64,000 bases of DNA from Methylobacterium cerastii (GCF_022179125.1 NZ_BPQG01000008.1:62001-126000); one strand, 5' to 3'. Positions 43,701 through 52,666 are shown, counted from the first letter of the stretch. The notes: generated by a model from the sequence alone, not told the origin. Numbers and translations: made by a program.

Positions 43701-43870
43701 TGCACCCGGTCGCGGTGACGATCTTCGGCGGCCTGATCAGCGCGACGCTGCTCGACACGGTGCTGACGCCGATCCTGTTCCTCGCCTTCGGCCGCAAGCC
43801 GCTGGAACGCCTGCGGGCCGCCGCCCGCGCGGAGGCGCCGACCGGAGTTGCGACGGCCGAGGCGTTTTGA
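40742..43870 (+). CDS. Heavy-metal efflux RND pump (CusA/CzcA family)
   Basis: A 1042-residue HME-type RND proton antiporter. Twelve helices are expected; the N-terminal one ([18 protein letters not shown]) precedes [22 protein letters not shown]. The helix-4 proton-relay motif is [19 protein letters not shown], the DD-type acidic arrangement differing from CusA and CzcA and typical of an uncharacterised HME group. The periplasmic docking loops are [20 protein letters not shown] and [20 protein letters not shown]. It starts 10 bases after the adaptor stop. Metal specificity cannot be read, and no outer-membrane factor is nearby. Confidence 0.93.
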   Translation: MFTFLVTQALRNRLAVLAIAAILVVYGAFTVTRLPVDVFPDLNRPTVTIMSEAEGLAPQEVEQLVTFPLETQMNGLPGVTRVRSVSGVGLSVVYVEFDWGTDIYRNRQQVAERLAMARPQLPAEVSPTMGPISSIMGQIVMVALTGDTVDPMRLREIADFTIRPRLLSIPGVAQVIPMGGEVRQFRVAPQPTALRALGVTQAQLETALAQFGTNTGGGFTDQYAREYLIRNLGRTMNLDDLRNMVVATVDGRPVYLRQVAEVSFSAKVKRGDAGYMGAPAVVISVEKQPGADTVALTGRIEAALSEITATLPAGVRADRLIFRQANFIETSIRNVEQVLVEAIVVVAIVLFAFLLNLRTTAISLTAIPVSILATAIAFHLAGLSINTMTLGGLAIAIGELVDDAVVDVENIFRRLKENRAAGDPRSTFAVVVAASQEVRSGIVYATMVIVLVFVPLFALSGIEGRLFAPLGQAYIVAILASLVVSITLTPVMAYYLLPGLKRLDQHESGLIRRLKRALAATLRVALPRGRPILLAAAVAVAAAGVAAAWLPRAFLPPFNEGSFTVNMTFNPGISLPESNRMGLVAERLLLEIPDVRSVGRRTGRAELDEHAEGVHSSDLEVDLKPGARAKDALVADIRSRLALLPVGVNVGQPISHRLDHMLSGVRAEIALKIFGDDLDTLRSLAGDLRQRLAAIPGIADLQVEKQVLIPQLEVRVDYARAALYGVQPAALVEQLSRLSNGQVVSRVVDGVRRFDVVMRLSDTQRTTQALGDLLVETPSGWVPARQIADIRETDGPNQILRENARRRIVVQANTAPGADMGRVVAAIREQVDATRWPPGYATSLEGSFQAQGEAARTIGLLSLVSLALVFTLLYGRYRSAVLTLIILGSIPLALIGSVVGLWLAGQPLSVASMIGFITLTGIATRNGILKISHWLNLAIHEDLPFGPDLVIRGSLERLTPVLMTALAAGIALAPLLVGADAPGKEILHPVAVTIFGGLISATLLDTVLTPILFLAFGRKPLERLRAAARAEAPTGVATAEAF

Positions 43871-43961
43871 CGGGTCGTTCCGCTACGTCTCCCTCCCCCC
43901 TAGGACCGCTGCGCAGTCAGACGACGGCTCCGGTACGGATCGCGCGAGACGCACCGCGGCT

Positions 43962-44054
43962 CCTTCTCCCGGGGGGAGAAGGCTGGGATGAGGGGCGTGA
44001 CCTCTCCGGCCAGTTCTCGCCCCTCACCCCAACCCTCTCCCGCCCGGGAGAGGG
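43962..44054 (+). repeat. Paired-hairpin intergenic repeat
   Basis: Hairpin CCTTCTCCC-GGG-GGGAGAAGG (43962-43982) and hairpin CCCTCTCCCG-CC-CGGGAGAGGG (44033-44054) flank a region whose arms (GGGATGAGGGGCG, CGCCCCTCACCCC) are also complementary, giving a large nested palindrome. Confidence 0.75.
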
Positions 44055-44136
44055 GGCCCGCGCTTCGTCGCGAAGATGTCGAGGCCTTGCGAAGGACCTT
44101 CGACAGACCTCCCCCCGTAAAACCCAGGAGCCCCTC

Positions 44137-44490
44137 ATGCGCCCCATCCTCGCCACCGCCCTCTTCCTCACCCTCGCCGTCCCGGCCCTCGCCGCCGGCC
44201 CGAACGGCGGCGTCGTGGTGGTGGCGGACGGGCATCCGATCGAGTTCGTCGCCTCGGACGCCGCGCTGACCTTCTTCGTCACCGACGACGACGGCGGCCC
44301 GGCCAGGACCGTCGGCGTGACGGGCAAGGCCTTCGTCCAGGCCGGGGGCCGGACCGAGACGGTGGCGCTGGCCGGCGCGGAGCCGAACCGGCTCGTCGGC
44401 GCGCTCAAGGCGCCGCTGCCCGCCGGCGCCAAGGTGGTGCTGTCGGCGCGGATGCACGGCCACACCCTGCAAGCCCGCTTCGAGAGATGA
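44137..44490 (+). CDS. Exported hypothetical protein of metal-efflux locus
   Basis: A 117-residue protein with a signal peptide (LATALFLTLAVPALA) and a compact beta-rich mature part (GGVVVVADGHPIEFVASDAALTFFVTDDD). Its late RMHGHTLQARFER contains a His pair. ATG 44137 follows AGGAG. Similar proteins often accompany CzcA/CusA-type genes in Rhizobiales; I infer a periplasmic metal-related role. It is separated from the pump gene by a repeat. Confidence 0.75.
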   Translation: MRPILATALFLTLAVPALAAGPNGGVVVVADGHPIEFVASDAALTFFVTDDDGGPARTVGVTGKAFVQAGGRTETVALAGAEPNRLVGALKAPLPAGAKVVLSARMHGHTLQARFER

Positions 44491-44559
44491 GCCCTGCCCT
44501 TTCGGTGATGCGCCCGATGCCGTAAGGCCCGCGGGACCACACCAGGGCCTTTCCACCGC

Positions 44560-46182
44560 ATGATACGCCTCGAAAAGATCGGCAAGCAGAACGGCCGGCA
44601 GATCGTCTTCATCGAGGCGTCGGCCGCCCTGCAGAAGGGCGAGAAGATCGGGCTCGTCGGCCCCAACGGCGCCGGCAAGACCACCCTGTTCCGGATGATC
44701 ACCGGCGAGGAGGAGCCCGACGAGGGCCAGGTCTCCACCGATCGCGGCGTCACCATCGGCTATTTCAGCCAGGACGTCGGCGAGATGTCGGGCTGCAGCG
44801 TGGTCTCGGCGGTGATGGACGGCGCCGGCCCGGTGAGCGCGGTCGGCCTGGAGATGAAGGCGCTGGAGGCGGCGTTCTCCGATCCCGACCGGGCCGACGA
44901 GATGGACGCGCTGATCGCCCGCTACGGCGAGGTCCAGGCGCGCTTCGAGGAGCTCGACGGCTACGCGCTCGAAGGCCGGGCCTACGAGGTGCTGGCCGGC
45001 CTGAGCTTCAGCCAGGAGATGATGGACGGCGACGTCGGCAAGTTGTCGGGCGGCTGGAAGATGCGCGTGGCGCTGGCCCGCATCCTCCTGATGAACCCGG
45101 ACGTGATGCTGCTCGACGAGCCGTCGAACCACCTCGACCTGGAGAGCCTGATCTGGCTCGAATCCTTCCTCAAGGGCTTCGAGGGCGCGCTGCTGATGAC
45201 CTCGCACGACCGCGAGTTCATGAACCGCATCGTCGGCAAGGTGATCGAGATCGACGGCGGCACCCTCACGACGTTCTCCGGCGACTACGCCTTCTACGAG
45301 CAGCAGCGGGCGCTGAACGAGAGCCAGCAGCAGGCGCAGTTCGAGCGCCAGCAGGCGATGCTGGCCAAGGAGATCAAGTTCATCGAGCGCTTCAAGGCGC
45401 GGGCGAGCCACGCCGCCCAGGTGCAGAGCCGGGTGAAGAAGCTCGACAAGATCGAGCGGGTGGAGCCTCCGAAGCGCCGGCAATCCGTGACGTTCGAGTT
45501 CCAGCCGGCGCCGCGCTCGGGCGACGACGTCGTGATGCTCAAGGGCGTGCACAAGCGCTACGGCAGCCGCACGATCTACGAGGGCCTGGATTTCGGCATC
45601 CGCCGGCGCGAGCGCTGGTGCGTGATGGGCGTCAACGGCGCCGGCAAGTCGACGCTTCTGAAGCTCGTCACCGGCTCGGCCGCGCCCGACGACGGCACGG
45701 TCGCGGTCGGCGGCAGCGTCAAGCTCGGCTACTTCGCCCAGCACGCCATGGACCTGCTCGACGGGGATCTGACCGTCTTCCAGGACCTGGAAAGCACTTT
45801 CCCGCAGGCCGGCCAGGGGTCTTTGCGGGCGCTCGCCGGCTGCTTCGGCTTCTCGGGCGACGACGTGGAGAAGCGCTGCCGGGTGCTGTCGGGCGGCGAG
45901 AAGGCGCGGCTGGTGATGGCCAAGATGCTGTTCGACCCGCCGAACTTCCTGGTGTTGGACGAGCCCACCAACCACCTCGACATCGGCACCAAGGCGATGC
46001 TGATCGACGCGCTGTCCAGCTACGAGGGCACGATGCTGTTCGTCAGCCACGACCGCCACTTCCTGGCCGCGCTCTCGAACCGGGTGCTCGAACTCACCCC
46101 TGACGGCATCCACCAATACGGTGGCGGCTACACCGAGTACGTGGCCCGGACGGGTCAGGAGGCACCGGGCCTGCGCAGCTGA
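44560..46182 (+). CDS. ABC-F family ATPase (YbiT-like)
   Basis: A 540-residue soluble protein with two ABC domains and no membrane domain, the ABC-F layout that acts on ribosomes in translation. Domain 1: Walker A GPNGAGKTT, LSGGWKMRV, LLDEPSNHLD. Domain 2: GVNGAGKST, LSGGEKARL, LVLDEPTNHLD. The inter-domain linker (FYEQQRALNESQQQAQFERQ and FKARASHAAQVQSRVKKLDK) is moderate in length, as in YbiT. It starts with ATG 44560. Specific role unknown. Confidence 0.93.
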   Translation: MIRLEKIGKQNGRQIVFIEASAALQKGEKIGLVGPNGAGKTTLFRMITGEEEPDEGQVSTDRGVTIGYFSQDVGEMSGCSVVSAVMDGAGPVSAVGLEMKALEAAFSDPDRADEMDALIARYGEVQARFEELDGYALEGRAYEVLAGLSFSQEMMDGDVGKLSGGWKMRVALARILLMNPDVMLLDEPSNHLDLESLIWLESFLKGFEGALLMTSHDREFMNRIVGKVIEIDGGTLTTFSGDYAFYEQQRALNESQQQAQFERQQAMLAKEIKFIERFKARASHAAQVQSRVKKLDKIERVEPPKRRQSVTFEFQPAPRSGDDVVMLKGVHKRYGSRTIYEGLDFGIRRRERWCVMGVNGAGKSTLLKLVTGSAAPDDGTVAVGGSVKLGYFAQHAMDLLDGDLTVFQDLESTFPQAGQGSLRALAGCFGFSGDDVEKRCRVLSGGEKARLVMAKMLFDPPNFLVLDEPTNHLDIGTKAMLIDALSSYEGTMLFVSHDRHFLAALSNRVLELTPDGIHQYGGGYTEYVARTGQEAPGLRS

Positions 46183-46398
46183 AGGCGCGACGAGGGCGGT
46201 GACCTTCGCGCCTGCGTAGACCGCGAGCTGTTCGAGGCGCCTATACGTGGTCCCACCCAGGGAAGACGGCGGCCGACCGCACGACCATGCGTTGCAGACC
46301 TCGCCCTAGTCTTGTCGAATCCTTTAGGTGATTGACATAGGTTAGGGTTATCGCGGGCCGAGGCCGATCGCGGTCCGCGCCAGCAGGGGTCGAAGAAC

Positions 46399-47409
46399 GT
46401 GTCGCTGCCCTTGCTCTCCTTCTCCAGCAAGGCCCTGCGCCCGGCCGTCGGGTTCGACGCGTATCACGCCCTCTACGCGACCGGCGCCGACGTGACGCGC
46501 ACGGACGGGGCGTTCCACGCCGAGGTGCGGGCCTACCGCTTCAACCGCATGCTGGTGTTCGAGCGCCGGCTCGCCGGCGTCGGCCACGACCGCGACGTCG
46601 CCCGCGTCCGCCGCGACGGCTTCGACCACCTCACGCTCCACCTGCTGCTCTCCGGCAGCCTGGTCGCCGGCGCGGAGGGCGAGGAGCGCCGCCTGCGCCC
46701 GGGCGAGATCCTGGTCATCGACACCAGCGCGCCGCAGCGGAACCGGTGCGACGACACGCACACGATCACCGTGGCGGTGGCCCGCGACCAGATCGGGACG
46801 CTGATCCCGGACCCGCGGGCCTTCCACGGCACGGTGCTGTCGCAGCGGGTGGCCGGCGTGATCGCCGACCTGATGATCTCCTTCACACACCGCGTCGAGG
46901 CGCTGACCCCGGACACGTCGGACCAGTTCGGCCCCGTGCTCGGCATGCTCCTGGCCGCGGCCCTCAAGGGGACGCCGCCGGGTGCCGAGGCCGTCGCCGC
47001 GTTGGGGCAGCCCGACGGCGGACGCCGCCGGAAGGTCGAGGCGTTCATCGAGGCGCACCTGTCGGACCACGGCCTCGACGCCGACGCGATCGCCGGCGGC
47101 GTCGGGATCTCGCGCACCGTGCTGTACCGGTGCTTCGCCGCGGACGGCGGCGTCGCGCGCTTCATCCAGCTGCGGCGCCTCGAACGGATCCGCAACGTGC
47201 TGCGCCGCCGCGGCGGGGCGCACCCGCTGGCGGCGATCGCCCACGCGCACGGCTTCTCCAGCGAGCAGCACCTCAACCGCGCCTTCCGCTCGACCTTCGG
47301 CCGCCCGCCGGGGCAGTTCCGGAGCATGATCGAGCAGCTGCGACGCGCGAAGGACCCGGGCGACGGCCGGACCCAGCCGCTCAACGACTGGTTGATCGAA
47401 TTGTACTGA
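46399..47409 (+). CDS. AraC-family transcriptional regulator
   Basis: A 336-residue regulator. The N-terminal ~190 residues resemble the AraC-binding/FeaR-like sensor (HLLLSGSLVAGAEGEERRLRPGEILVIDTS). The C-terminal two-helix-turn-helix domain is at ~215-315: EAFIEAHLSDHGLDADAIAG, VGISRTVLYRCF, and LAAIAHAHGFSSEQHLNRAFRSTFGRPPGQFR. The start is GTG 46399. It is not adjacent to an obvious target; rpoN follows. Confidence 0.93.
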   Translation: MSLPLLSFSSKALRPAVGFDAYHALYATGADVTRTDGAFHAEVRAYRFNRMLVFERRLAGVGHDRDVARVRRDGFDHLTLHLLLSGSLVAGAEGEERRLRPGEILVIDTSAPQRNRCDDTHTITVAVARDQIGTLIPDPRAFHGTVLSQRVAGVIADLMISFTHRVEALTPDTSDQFGPVLGMLLAAALKGTPPGAEAVAALGQPDGGRRRKVEAFIEAHLSDHGLDADAIAGGVGISRTVLYRCFAADGGVARFIQLRRLERIRNVLRRRGGAHPLAAIAHAHGFSSEQHLNRAFRSTFGRPPGQFRSMIEQLRRAKDPGDGRTQPLNDWLIELY

Positions 47410-47431
47410 CGCGGGGATGCGCCGATCCGGC

Positions 47432-47494
47432 CCGCCCGGGCAGGCAAGGACCGCCCGGACAGGCAAGGACTGCCCGGACAGGCAAGCACCGCCC
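47432..47494 (+). repeat. Tandem 19-base repeat (about 3.3 units)
   Basis: Units CCGCCCGGGCAGGCAAGGA (47432-47450), CCGCCCGGACAGGCAAGGA (47451-47469), CTGCCCGGACAGGCAAGCA (47470-47488) and a partial CCGCCC. It lies in the 319-base gap between the AraC gene and rpoN, which otherwise shows no gene. Confidence 0.85.
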
Positions 47495-47643
47495 GCGGCG
47501 AAGCCTGCGTATGGCAACCGTTCCTCAGCACATCCGTGCGAGCGTGCCGTGTGCCGGCTGTGGCGTTGGCGCCACCATCCACCGAACCAGCGCGCAGCAC
47601 ACCCAACACGCTTTGACGCGGGGGCGCGATGGGTTTAAAGGGC

Positions 47644-47657
47644 TTAACTGAAGTTAA
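47644..47657. promoter_or_regulatory. Inverted repeat upstream of rpoN
   Basis: TTAACT-GA-AGTTAA is a perfect dyad 72 bases before the rpoN start. It is a possible operator; TTAA-N6-TTAA is one base short of a CtrA box. Confidence 0.35.
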
Positions 47658-47728
47658 AGCAAGAACCGTGCCTATTGCGTAGCAACGCGGGGCGCGGCCT
47701 GTTCACCGAAGAGGACCGAGGCGACGCG

Positions 47729-49285
47729 ATGAGTTTGCTGCAACGGCTGGAAATGCGCCAGGGCCAGTCCCTGGTGATGACACCGCAGCTTCTGCAAGCG
47801 ATCAAGCTCCTCCAACTCTCCCAGCTCGATCTTGCGGCCTACGTCGACGCCGAGCTGGAGCGCAACCCGCTCCTGGAGCGCGCCGAGGCCGAGCCGACCG
47901 ACGGCCCGGGCGAGGCCGCGAACGCGGAACCCGCCGCCGAGGCCTTCGCGGACGGGGCGGAGTGGAAGGCCGCCGAGGTCGACCCGGGCCGCGGCGAGAT
48001 CGACGGCGACTTCGACGCCCGCCTCGACAACGTCTATCCCGACGACGCGCCGAGCCCGATCCGCGAGGCGGCCACCGGCGACATGCTCTCGCTGACGCCC
48101 GCACCCTACGGCAACACCGGCGGCAGCTTCGATTCGGAGGCCCCGGACTTCGAGGCGACGCTCACCGTCGAGACGTCGCTCCGCGAGCATCTCGGCCGCC
48201 AGCTCGACCTCGCCACCCGCGACGCCACCGACCGGCTGATCGGCGGCTTCCTGATCGATGCGGTGGACGAGGCCGGCTACCTCCGGGAATCGATCGACGC
48301 GGTGGCCGAGCGCCTCGGCGCCTCCCTCGACCGGGTCGCCGGCGTGCTCAAGCTCGTCCAGAGCTTCGATCCGGCCGGCGTCGCCGCGCGCGACCTCGCC
48401 GAGTGCCTGGCGCTGCAGCTGCGGGAGAAGGACCGGTTCGACCCGGCGATGCAGGCGCTGGTCTCGCGCCTCGACCTCGTGGCCAAGCGCGACTTCTCCG
48501 CCCTCCGGCGCCTGTGCGGCGTCGACGACGAGGACCTCGTCGAGATGCTGGGCGAGATCCGCCGGCTCGATCCCAAGCCCGGCCGCGCCTTCGGCTCGAG
48601 CGGCGTCGAGGTGCTGATCCCCGACGTGTTCGTGCGCGCCGCCCCCGACGGCTCCTGGCTGGTGGAGCTCAACGGCGAGGCGCTGCCCCGCGTCCTGGTC
48701 AACCAGAGCTACTACGCCCGCGTGGTCCGCGGCGCGAAGGCAGAGGGCGACAAGGCCTTCCTTTCCGAGGCGCTGCAGACCGCGAACTGGCTCACCCGGA
48801 GCCTGGAGCAGCGGGCGCGCACCATCCTCAAGGTCGCCACCGAGATCGTGCGCCAGCAGGACGGGTTCTTCGTCCACGGCGTCACGCACCTGCGGCCCCT
48901 GAACCTCAAGACGGTCGCCGAGGCGATCGGCATGCACGAATCCACCGTCTCGCGCGTCACCTCCAACAAGGCGATCGGCACCAGCCGCGGCACGTTGGAG
49001 ATGAAGTACTTCTTCACCGCCGCGATCCCCGGGGCCGCCGGCACCGCCGCCCACTCCTCGGAGGCCGTGCGCCACCGCATCAAGCAGCTCGTCGACGGCG
49101 AGACCTCGGACGACGTGCTCTCCGACGACGCCCTGGTGCAGAAGCTGCGCCACGAAGGCGTCGACATCGCCCGCCGCACGGTGGCGAAGTACCGCGAATC
49201 CCTGCGCATCCCCTCGTCGATCGAGCGCCGCCGCGAACGCTACGCGCAGGGCGGGATGGTGGCGGGGGTGATGATGGCGCGGTGA
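47729..49285 (+). CDS. rpoN: RNA polymerase sigma-54 factor
   Basis: A 518-residue sigma-54. Region I begins MSLLQRLEMRQGQSLVMTPQ and LLQAIKLLQLSQLDLAAYVD; an acidic region II (DGDFDARLDNVYPDD) follows; the core-binding part has LVQSFDPAGVAARDLAECLALQ; the DNA-binding end has MHESTVSRVTSNK and the RpoN box ARRTVAKYR near residue 481. It directs nitrogen, carbon and other activator-dependent genes. ATG 47729 is the conserved family start, though the frame is open 18 codons upstream. The run rpoN - hpf - ptsN is conserved in Alphaproteobacteria; the usual upstream lptB is missing here. Confidence 0.97.
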   Translation: MSLLQRLEMRQGQSLVMTPQLLQAIKLLQLSQLDLAAYVDAELERNPLLERAEAEPTDGPGEAANAEPAAEAFADGAEWKAAEVDPGRGEIDGDFDARLDNVYPDDAPSPIREAATGDMLSLTPAPYGNTGGSFDSEAPDFEATLTVETSLREHLGRQLDLATRDATDRLIGGFLIDAVDEAGYLRESIDAVAERLGASLDRVAGVLKLVQSFDPAGVAARDLAECLALQLREKDRFDPAMQALVSRLDLVAKRDFSALRRLCGVDDEDLVEMLGEIRRLDPKPGRAFGSSGVEVLIPDVFVRAAPDGSWLVELNGEALPRVLVNQSYYARVVRGAKAEGDKAFLSEALQTANWLTRSLEQRARTILKVATEIVRQQDGFFVHGVTHLRPLNLKTVAEAIGMHESTVSRVTSNKAIGTSRGTLEMKYFFTAAIPGAAGTAAHSSEAVRHRIKQLVDGETSDDVLSDDALVQKLRHEGVDIARRTVAKYRESLRIPSSIERRRERYAQGGMVAGVMMAR

Positions 49286-49526
49286 ACGCGCCGCGAGCGG
49301 GCTCTTCGCCCGCCGCGCTGGAGGATGACGGCGCTGCCGCGCAGGGCGGTTTCAGGCCCGCCCCGGCGGTTGGACCGTGACCGGCAAGGCTTCTCACGTC
49401 CGTTGACTTCGCCTGCGCCGGCTTCTCTACTCCCTCCCCCGTCACGCCGACGGGTCGGCGTTCCGCCGAATCCCGCTCGCCGCGGTCGGCGGGCGAAAGA
49501 CCAGGGTCAACCGCACCGGAGGATAC

Positions 49527-50135
49527 ATGGGGTCATTGCGCGTCACGGGCCACGGCCTGGACCTCGGCGAAGCCCTCAGGGGCCGTGTCGACGAGCGGAT
49601 GGCGGCGACCCTGTCAAAATACCTCGACGGGCACATGAACGAGAGCAGCACCGGCCACGTCACGCTCCGGCGCGACGGCTCGGCCTACCGCACCGATTGC
49701 GTGCTGCACCTCGTCTCCGGGCTCACCATCGAGGCGTCGTCCACCGCGCACGACCCGCGCGCCAGCTTCGAGCAGACCGCAGACCGGCTGGAGAAGCGCC
49801 TGCGCCGCTACAAGCACCGGCTCAAGGAGCACGCCCAAGGACCGAACGGGGGGCCGAACGGCGCCGCGATCGAGGCGGCCTACGCGGTGTTCGCCGCGCC
49901 CGAGGACGACGAGGACGAGGACGAGCCCGACGACGGCGCGAGCCACCCGCCGATCGTGGCCGAGAGCACCAAGACCCTCAAGCGCCACTCGGTGAGCGAG
50001 GCGGTCACCGCGCTGGACCTCACCGGCGCCCCGGTGATCGTCTTCGTGCATGCTGGCACCGGCCGCATCAACGTCGTATACCGGCGCAGCGACGGCGCGA
50101 TCGGCTGGGTCGACCCGCCGAGCGCGGCGGCCTGA
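49527..50135 (+). CDS. hpf: Long-form ribosome hibernation promoting factor
   Basis: A 202-residue long HPF. The N-terminal S30AE-like domain (LRVTGHGLDLGEALRGRVDE through EQTADRLEKRLRRYKHRLK) is followed by a Glu/Asp-rich linker and the C-terminal dimerisation domain (TLKRHSVSEAVTALDLTGAP, INVVYRRSDGAIGWVDP). Long HPF alone makes 100S ribosome dimers in stationary phase. ATG 49527 has a strong CGGAGGA site. It is between rpoN and ptsN. Confidence 0.95.
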   Translation: MGSLRVTGHGLDLGEALRGRVDERMAATLSKYLDGHMNESSTGHVTLRRDGSAYRTDCVLHLVSGLTIEASSTAHDPRASFEQTADRLEKRLRRYKHRLKEHAQGPNGGPNGAAIEAAYAVFAAPEDDEDEDEPDDGASHPPIVAESTKTLKRHSVSEAVTALDLTGAPVIVFVHAGTGRINVVYRRSDGAIGWVDPPSAAA

Positions 50136-50268
50136 GCCGAGGACGCCGGAACCGGCCCTCGGGGCGGGGATTGGTGTTTTTGGGGCGCGGCCGCGCGGAC
50201 AACGCGGTGCGCGCCCTCTTCATGGGGGCGTGGCCCCCATGGTTCGAGAGCGGGCGGGCGGTCCTTCG

Positions 50269-50736
50269 ATGCCGATGCTGGAATTCCTCGATCCGGATTC
50301 CGTGGTGCCCTCGCTCCGCGCCCGGGCCAAGAAGCAGGTGCTGCAGGACCTGGCCGCCCAGGCGGTCCGGCGCCTGCCGACGCTCGACGTCCGCGACGTC
50401 TACGAGACCCTGCTGCAGCGCGAGCGCTTGGGCTCCACCGGCATCGGCGACGGCGTCGCGATCCCGCACGGCAAGCTGCCGGGCCTCGACCGGCTGTTCG
50501 GGCTCGTCGCCCGCCTCGACCGGCCGGTGGACTTCGAATCCCTCGACGGCCGCCCGGTGGACTTCGCCTTCCTGCTGCTCGCCCCCGAGGGCGCGGGCGC
50601 CGACCACCTCAAGGCCCTGGCCCAGGTGGCGCGCATCCTGCGCGAGCCCGGCATCCTCGACCGCATCCGCGCGGCGCGCGACGCGCACGCCCTCTACGCG
50701 CTGCTCACCCACACCTCGACCTCGCAGGCCGCATGA
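50269..50736 (+). CDS. ptsN: PTS-Ntr EIIA protein
   Basis: A 155-residue EIIA-Ntr regulatory protein that links phosphorelay status to nitrogen, potassium and envelope regulation. The phospho-accepting His67 is in GVAIPHGKL. The start LDPDSVVPSLRARAKKQVLQ, ETLLQRERLGSTGIGDG and LLLAPEGAGADHLKALAQVAR fit the family. The start is ATG 50269; an upstream frame extension is not supported. Its stop overlaps the next gene by four bases (ATGA). Confidence 0.95.
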   Translation: MPMLEFLDPDSVVPSLRARAKKQVLQDLAAQAVRRLPTLDVRDVYETLLQRERLGSTGIGDGVAIPHGKLPGLDRLFGLVARLDRPVDFESLDGRPVDFAFLLLAPEGAGADHLKALAQVARILREPGILDRIRAARDAHALYALLTHTSTSQAA

Positions 50737-51086
50737 CCGGGCGTCGCGTGAGCCGGCCGCGGGTCTTGCCGTTCGCCGTGGCGGCGACGCTGCTCGCCGT
50801 CCCGCACGCCGCGCGGGCGCAACAGGGCGCGGCCGACGGCACCTGCGCCCGTGACGTGCTCGTCGCCCAGTCGATGCAGCGCCAGGCGATCGACCAGCTC
50901 GAGCAGGCCGACGGCGACGACGCCAAGAGCTGCCGGATCTGGCGCCGCCACGTCGACACCATGCGCCGCGTCGCCGGCGTCTACGGCCGCTGCCTCTCCG
51001 GCGGCGAGCGCGGCGCGCGCCTGAGCCAGGTGCAGGACTCCGAGAAGGAATTCTCGGCCGCGATCAAGACGCGCTGCCGGGGCTGA
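50733..51086 (+). CDS. Exported Cys-containing hypothetical protein (117 aa)
   Basis: A 117-residue protein with a signal peptide (LPFAVAATLLAVPHAARAQ) and a helical mature part with four Cys (GTCARD, KSCRIW, GRCLSG, TRCRG), suggesting two disulfides in the periplasm. No family is recognised. It is translationally coupled to ptsN by an ATGA overlap. The following 474 bases hold a repeat and no other gene until 51561. Confidence 0.75.
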   Translation: MTGRRVSRPRVLPFAVAATLLAVPHAARAQQGAADGTCARDVLVAQSMQRQAIDQLEQADGDDAKSCRIWRRHVDTMRRVAGVYGRCLSGGERGARLSQVQDSEKEFSAAIKTRCRG

Positions 51087-51140
51087 CCCGCCGGCCGGGC
51101 TGCCGCCCACCTTCGTTCCCGACGGCTTGCCGCGTGCGCC

Positions 51141-51341
51141 CCCCTCGCCCCGCTTGCGGGGAGAGGGCTTGGCCGACCTCGTCGTCGGCCGAGCGAGGCG
51201 GCAGCCGACGGTGAGGAGCCGATCCGGATGAGCTTCCTCCGTTCGCTCCCCCTCACCCTCGCTTCGGCTTCGCCTTTCGCTTCCCGGCTGCACGACGGGG
51301 TGCGGCCGGGCCTCTCCCCGCATGCGGGGAGAGGGGAAGCC
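51141..51341 (+). repeat. Dispersed ~200-base structured repeat, copy 1
   Basis: Closely matches 57642-57839 in the same orientation. It is flanked by near-palindromic CCCGCTTGCGGGG and CCCCGCATGCGGGG ends, with CCGACCTCGTCGTCGGC, AGGCGGCAGCCGACGGTGAG and CCCTCACCCTCGCTTCGGCT inside, so it folds into several nested stems. Confidence 0.85.
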
Positions 51342-51421
51342 CACGGTTCATCCGATGGGGCGAGGCGTTTACGAGGCACGGAATGCCCGGCTTTCCGGTG
51401 CGTCTCAGCGCTCATCGCGAA

Positions 51422-51448
51422 ACCGTTCCCAGGAAAACGGTATTTTTT
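51422..51448 (+). terminator. Weak intrinsic terminator candidate
   Basis: Stem ACCGTT / AACGGT with loop CCCAGGAA is followed by ATTTTTT. The stem is short, so the call is tentative. Confidence 0.3.
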
Positions 51449-51560
51449 CGCGAAACGCCACGCTTTCTCGAGTCGGCGCGAAGATGTCTTCGAAGAATAT
51501 AGTTCGGAACGCTTGGGGCTGCGACGGGATTGATTGGGGGTAACAGTAGAGGAAACCGCC

Positions 51561-51947
51561 TTGCAACGCCATCTGACTGCCATCGCGCTCGTGACCCTGC
51601 TCGGGACCGGCATCGCCTCCGCTCAGACCACGACCACGGGCACCCCCGCGCCGGACGCAAAGTCCAGCGAGAAGTCCGGTGGTCAGGAGGCCGTGACGCG
51701 GCCGAACACCGACCGCCCCGACGCCTCCAAGCCGGCCACCGCCAACGCGGCCGCGAACGCGAAGCTGGAGGAAGGCGCCAACAGCTTCACCGAAGCCCAG
51801 ACGCACAAGCGCCTGGAGGATGCCGGCTACAAGGACGTCCGCGGCCTGAAGAAGGACGACAAGGGCATCTGGCGCGCCGAAGCCGTGCTGAACGGCAAGC
51901 CGGTCAAGGTCGGCGTCGACTTCAAGGGCAACGTCGCCGCGCAGTGA
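51561..51947 (+). CDS. Exported PepSY-like small protein
   Basis: A 128-residue protein with a signal peptide (AIALVTLLGTGIASAQ), a Thr/Lys/Asp-rich linker and a C-terminal PepSY-like fold (NSFTEAQTHKRLEDAGYKDV, GIWRAEAVLNGKPVKVGVDF). I chose TTG 51561 because the strong site AGAGGAAA precedes it directly; an earlier TTG at 51534 gives a poorer signal. Similar proteins are frequent in Methylobacterium (recollection). Function is unknown. Confidence 0.75.
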   Translation: MQRHLTAIALVTLLGTGIASAQTTTTGTPAPDAKSSEKSGGQEAVTRPNTDRPDASKPATANAAANAKLEEGANSFTEAQTHKRLEDAGYKDVRGLKKDDKGIWRAEAVLNGKPVKVGVDFKGNVAAQ

Positions 51948-52009
51948 GCGCCGTCCCCGGACGGTTCGAGCGCAGCCGCGCGATTTTCGACGACATCCAG
52001 GATTTGACC

Positions 52010-52666
52010 ATGGCACATCAGACCATCACCGCCCTCTATGACGACTACGACGCGGCCAGCACGGCGGTGACCCGCCTTGAGGCCGCCGGCGTCTCGCACG
52101 GCGACATCAGCGTCGTCAGCAACAACGAAGGCGACCGGCATGCCGGCCGGCTCGGGACCGGCGACCACGCCGACACCGCGCACAAGGCCGAGACCGCAGC
52201 CGGCACGGGCGCCTCGCTCGGTACCGTCGTCGGCGGTGCGACCGGCCTCCTCACCGGCCTCGGCCTTCTCGCGATTCCCGGCGTCGGCCCGGTCGTCGCC
52301 GCAGGCTGGCTCGTGGCGACCCTGACCGGCGCCGGCATCGGCGCCGCCGCCGGCGGCCTCGTCGGAGCCCTGACGGGTGCCGGCATCAGCGAGACCGACG
52401 CCCACACCTATAACGAGGGCATCCGCCGCGGCGGCACCCTCGTCACGGTGCGGGCGGACGAGGCCCACGCCAACACGGTGATGGACATCCTCGAGGAGCA
52501 CGGCTCGGTCGACGTCGGCGAGCGCTCGAACAGTTGGCGCTCCGAGGGCTGGAGCGGCCCGGCGCTGACCGCATCGGACCCGGCCGGCCCGACGCCGACG
52601 AACGGCCTGCCGCCGAACGCAGGCGGCCGCCCTGGCGTCCGCACCTACCCCGCCCGGCCGCTTTAA
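52010..52666 (+). CDS. General-stress-type membrane-associated protein
   Basis: A 218-residue protein. The N-terminus (MAHQTITALYDDYDAASTAV, HGDISVVSNNEG) matches the general stress protein 17M-like domain. A glycine-zipper hydrophobic region spans ~65-125 (GLLTGLGLLAIPGVGPVVA, GAGIGAAAGGLVGALTGAGI), followed by a second ferredoxin-like half (RRGGTLVTVRADEAHANTVM) and a Pro-rich tail. The start is ATG 52010. It follows the PepSY-like gene after 62 bases. Confidence 0.82.
   Translation: MAHQTITALYDDYDAASTAVTRLEAAGVSHGDISVVSNNEGDRHAGRLGTGDHADTAHKAETAAGTGASLGTVVGGATGLLTGLGLLAIPGVGPVVAAGWLVATLTGAGIGAAAGGLVGALTGAGISETDAHTYNEGIRRGGTLVTVRADEAHANTVMDILEEHGSVDVGERSNSWRSEGWSGPALTASDPAGPTPTNGLPPNAGGRPGVRTYPARPL

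Noticed and set aside
46332-46337. TTGACA before the AraC gene
   Set aside because: No -10 hexamer at suitable spacing could be found.
47432-47494. Tandem repeats considered as a CRISPR array
   Set aside because: The 19-base units are contiguous without spacers and no cas gene is present.
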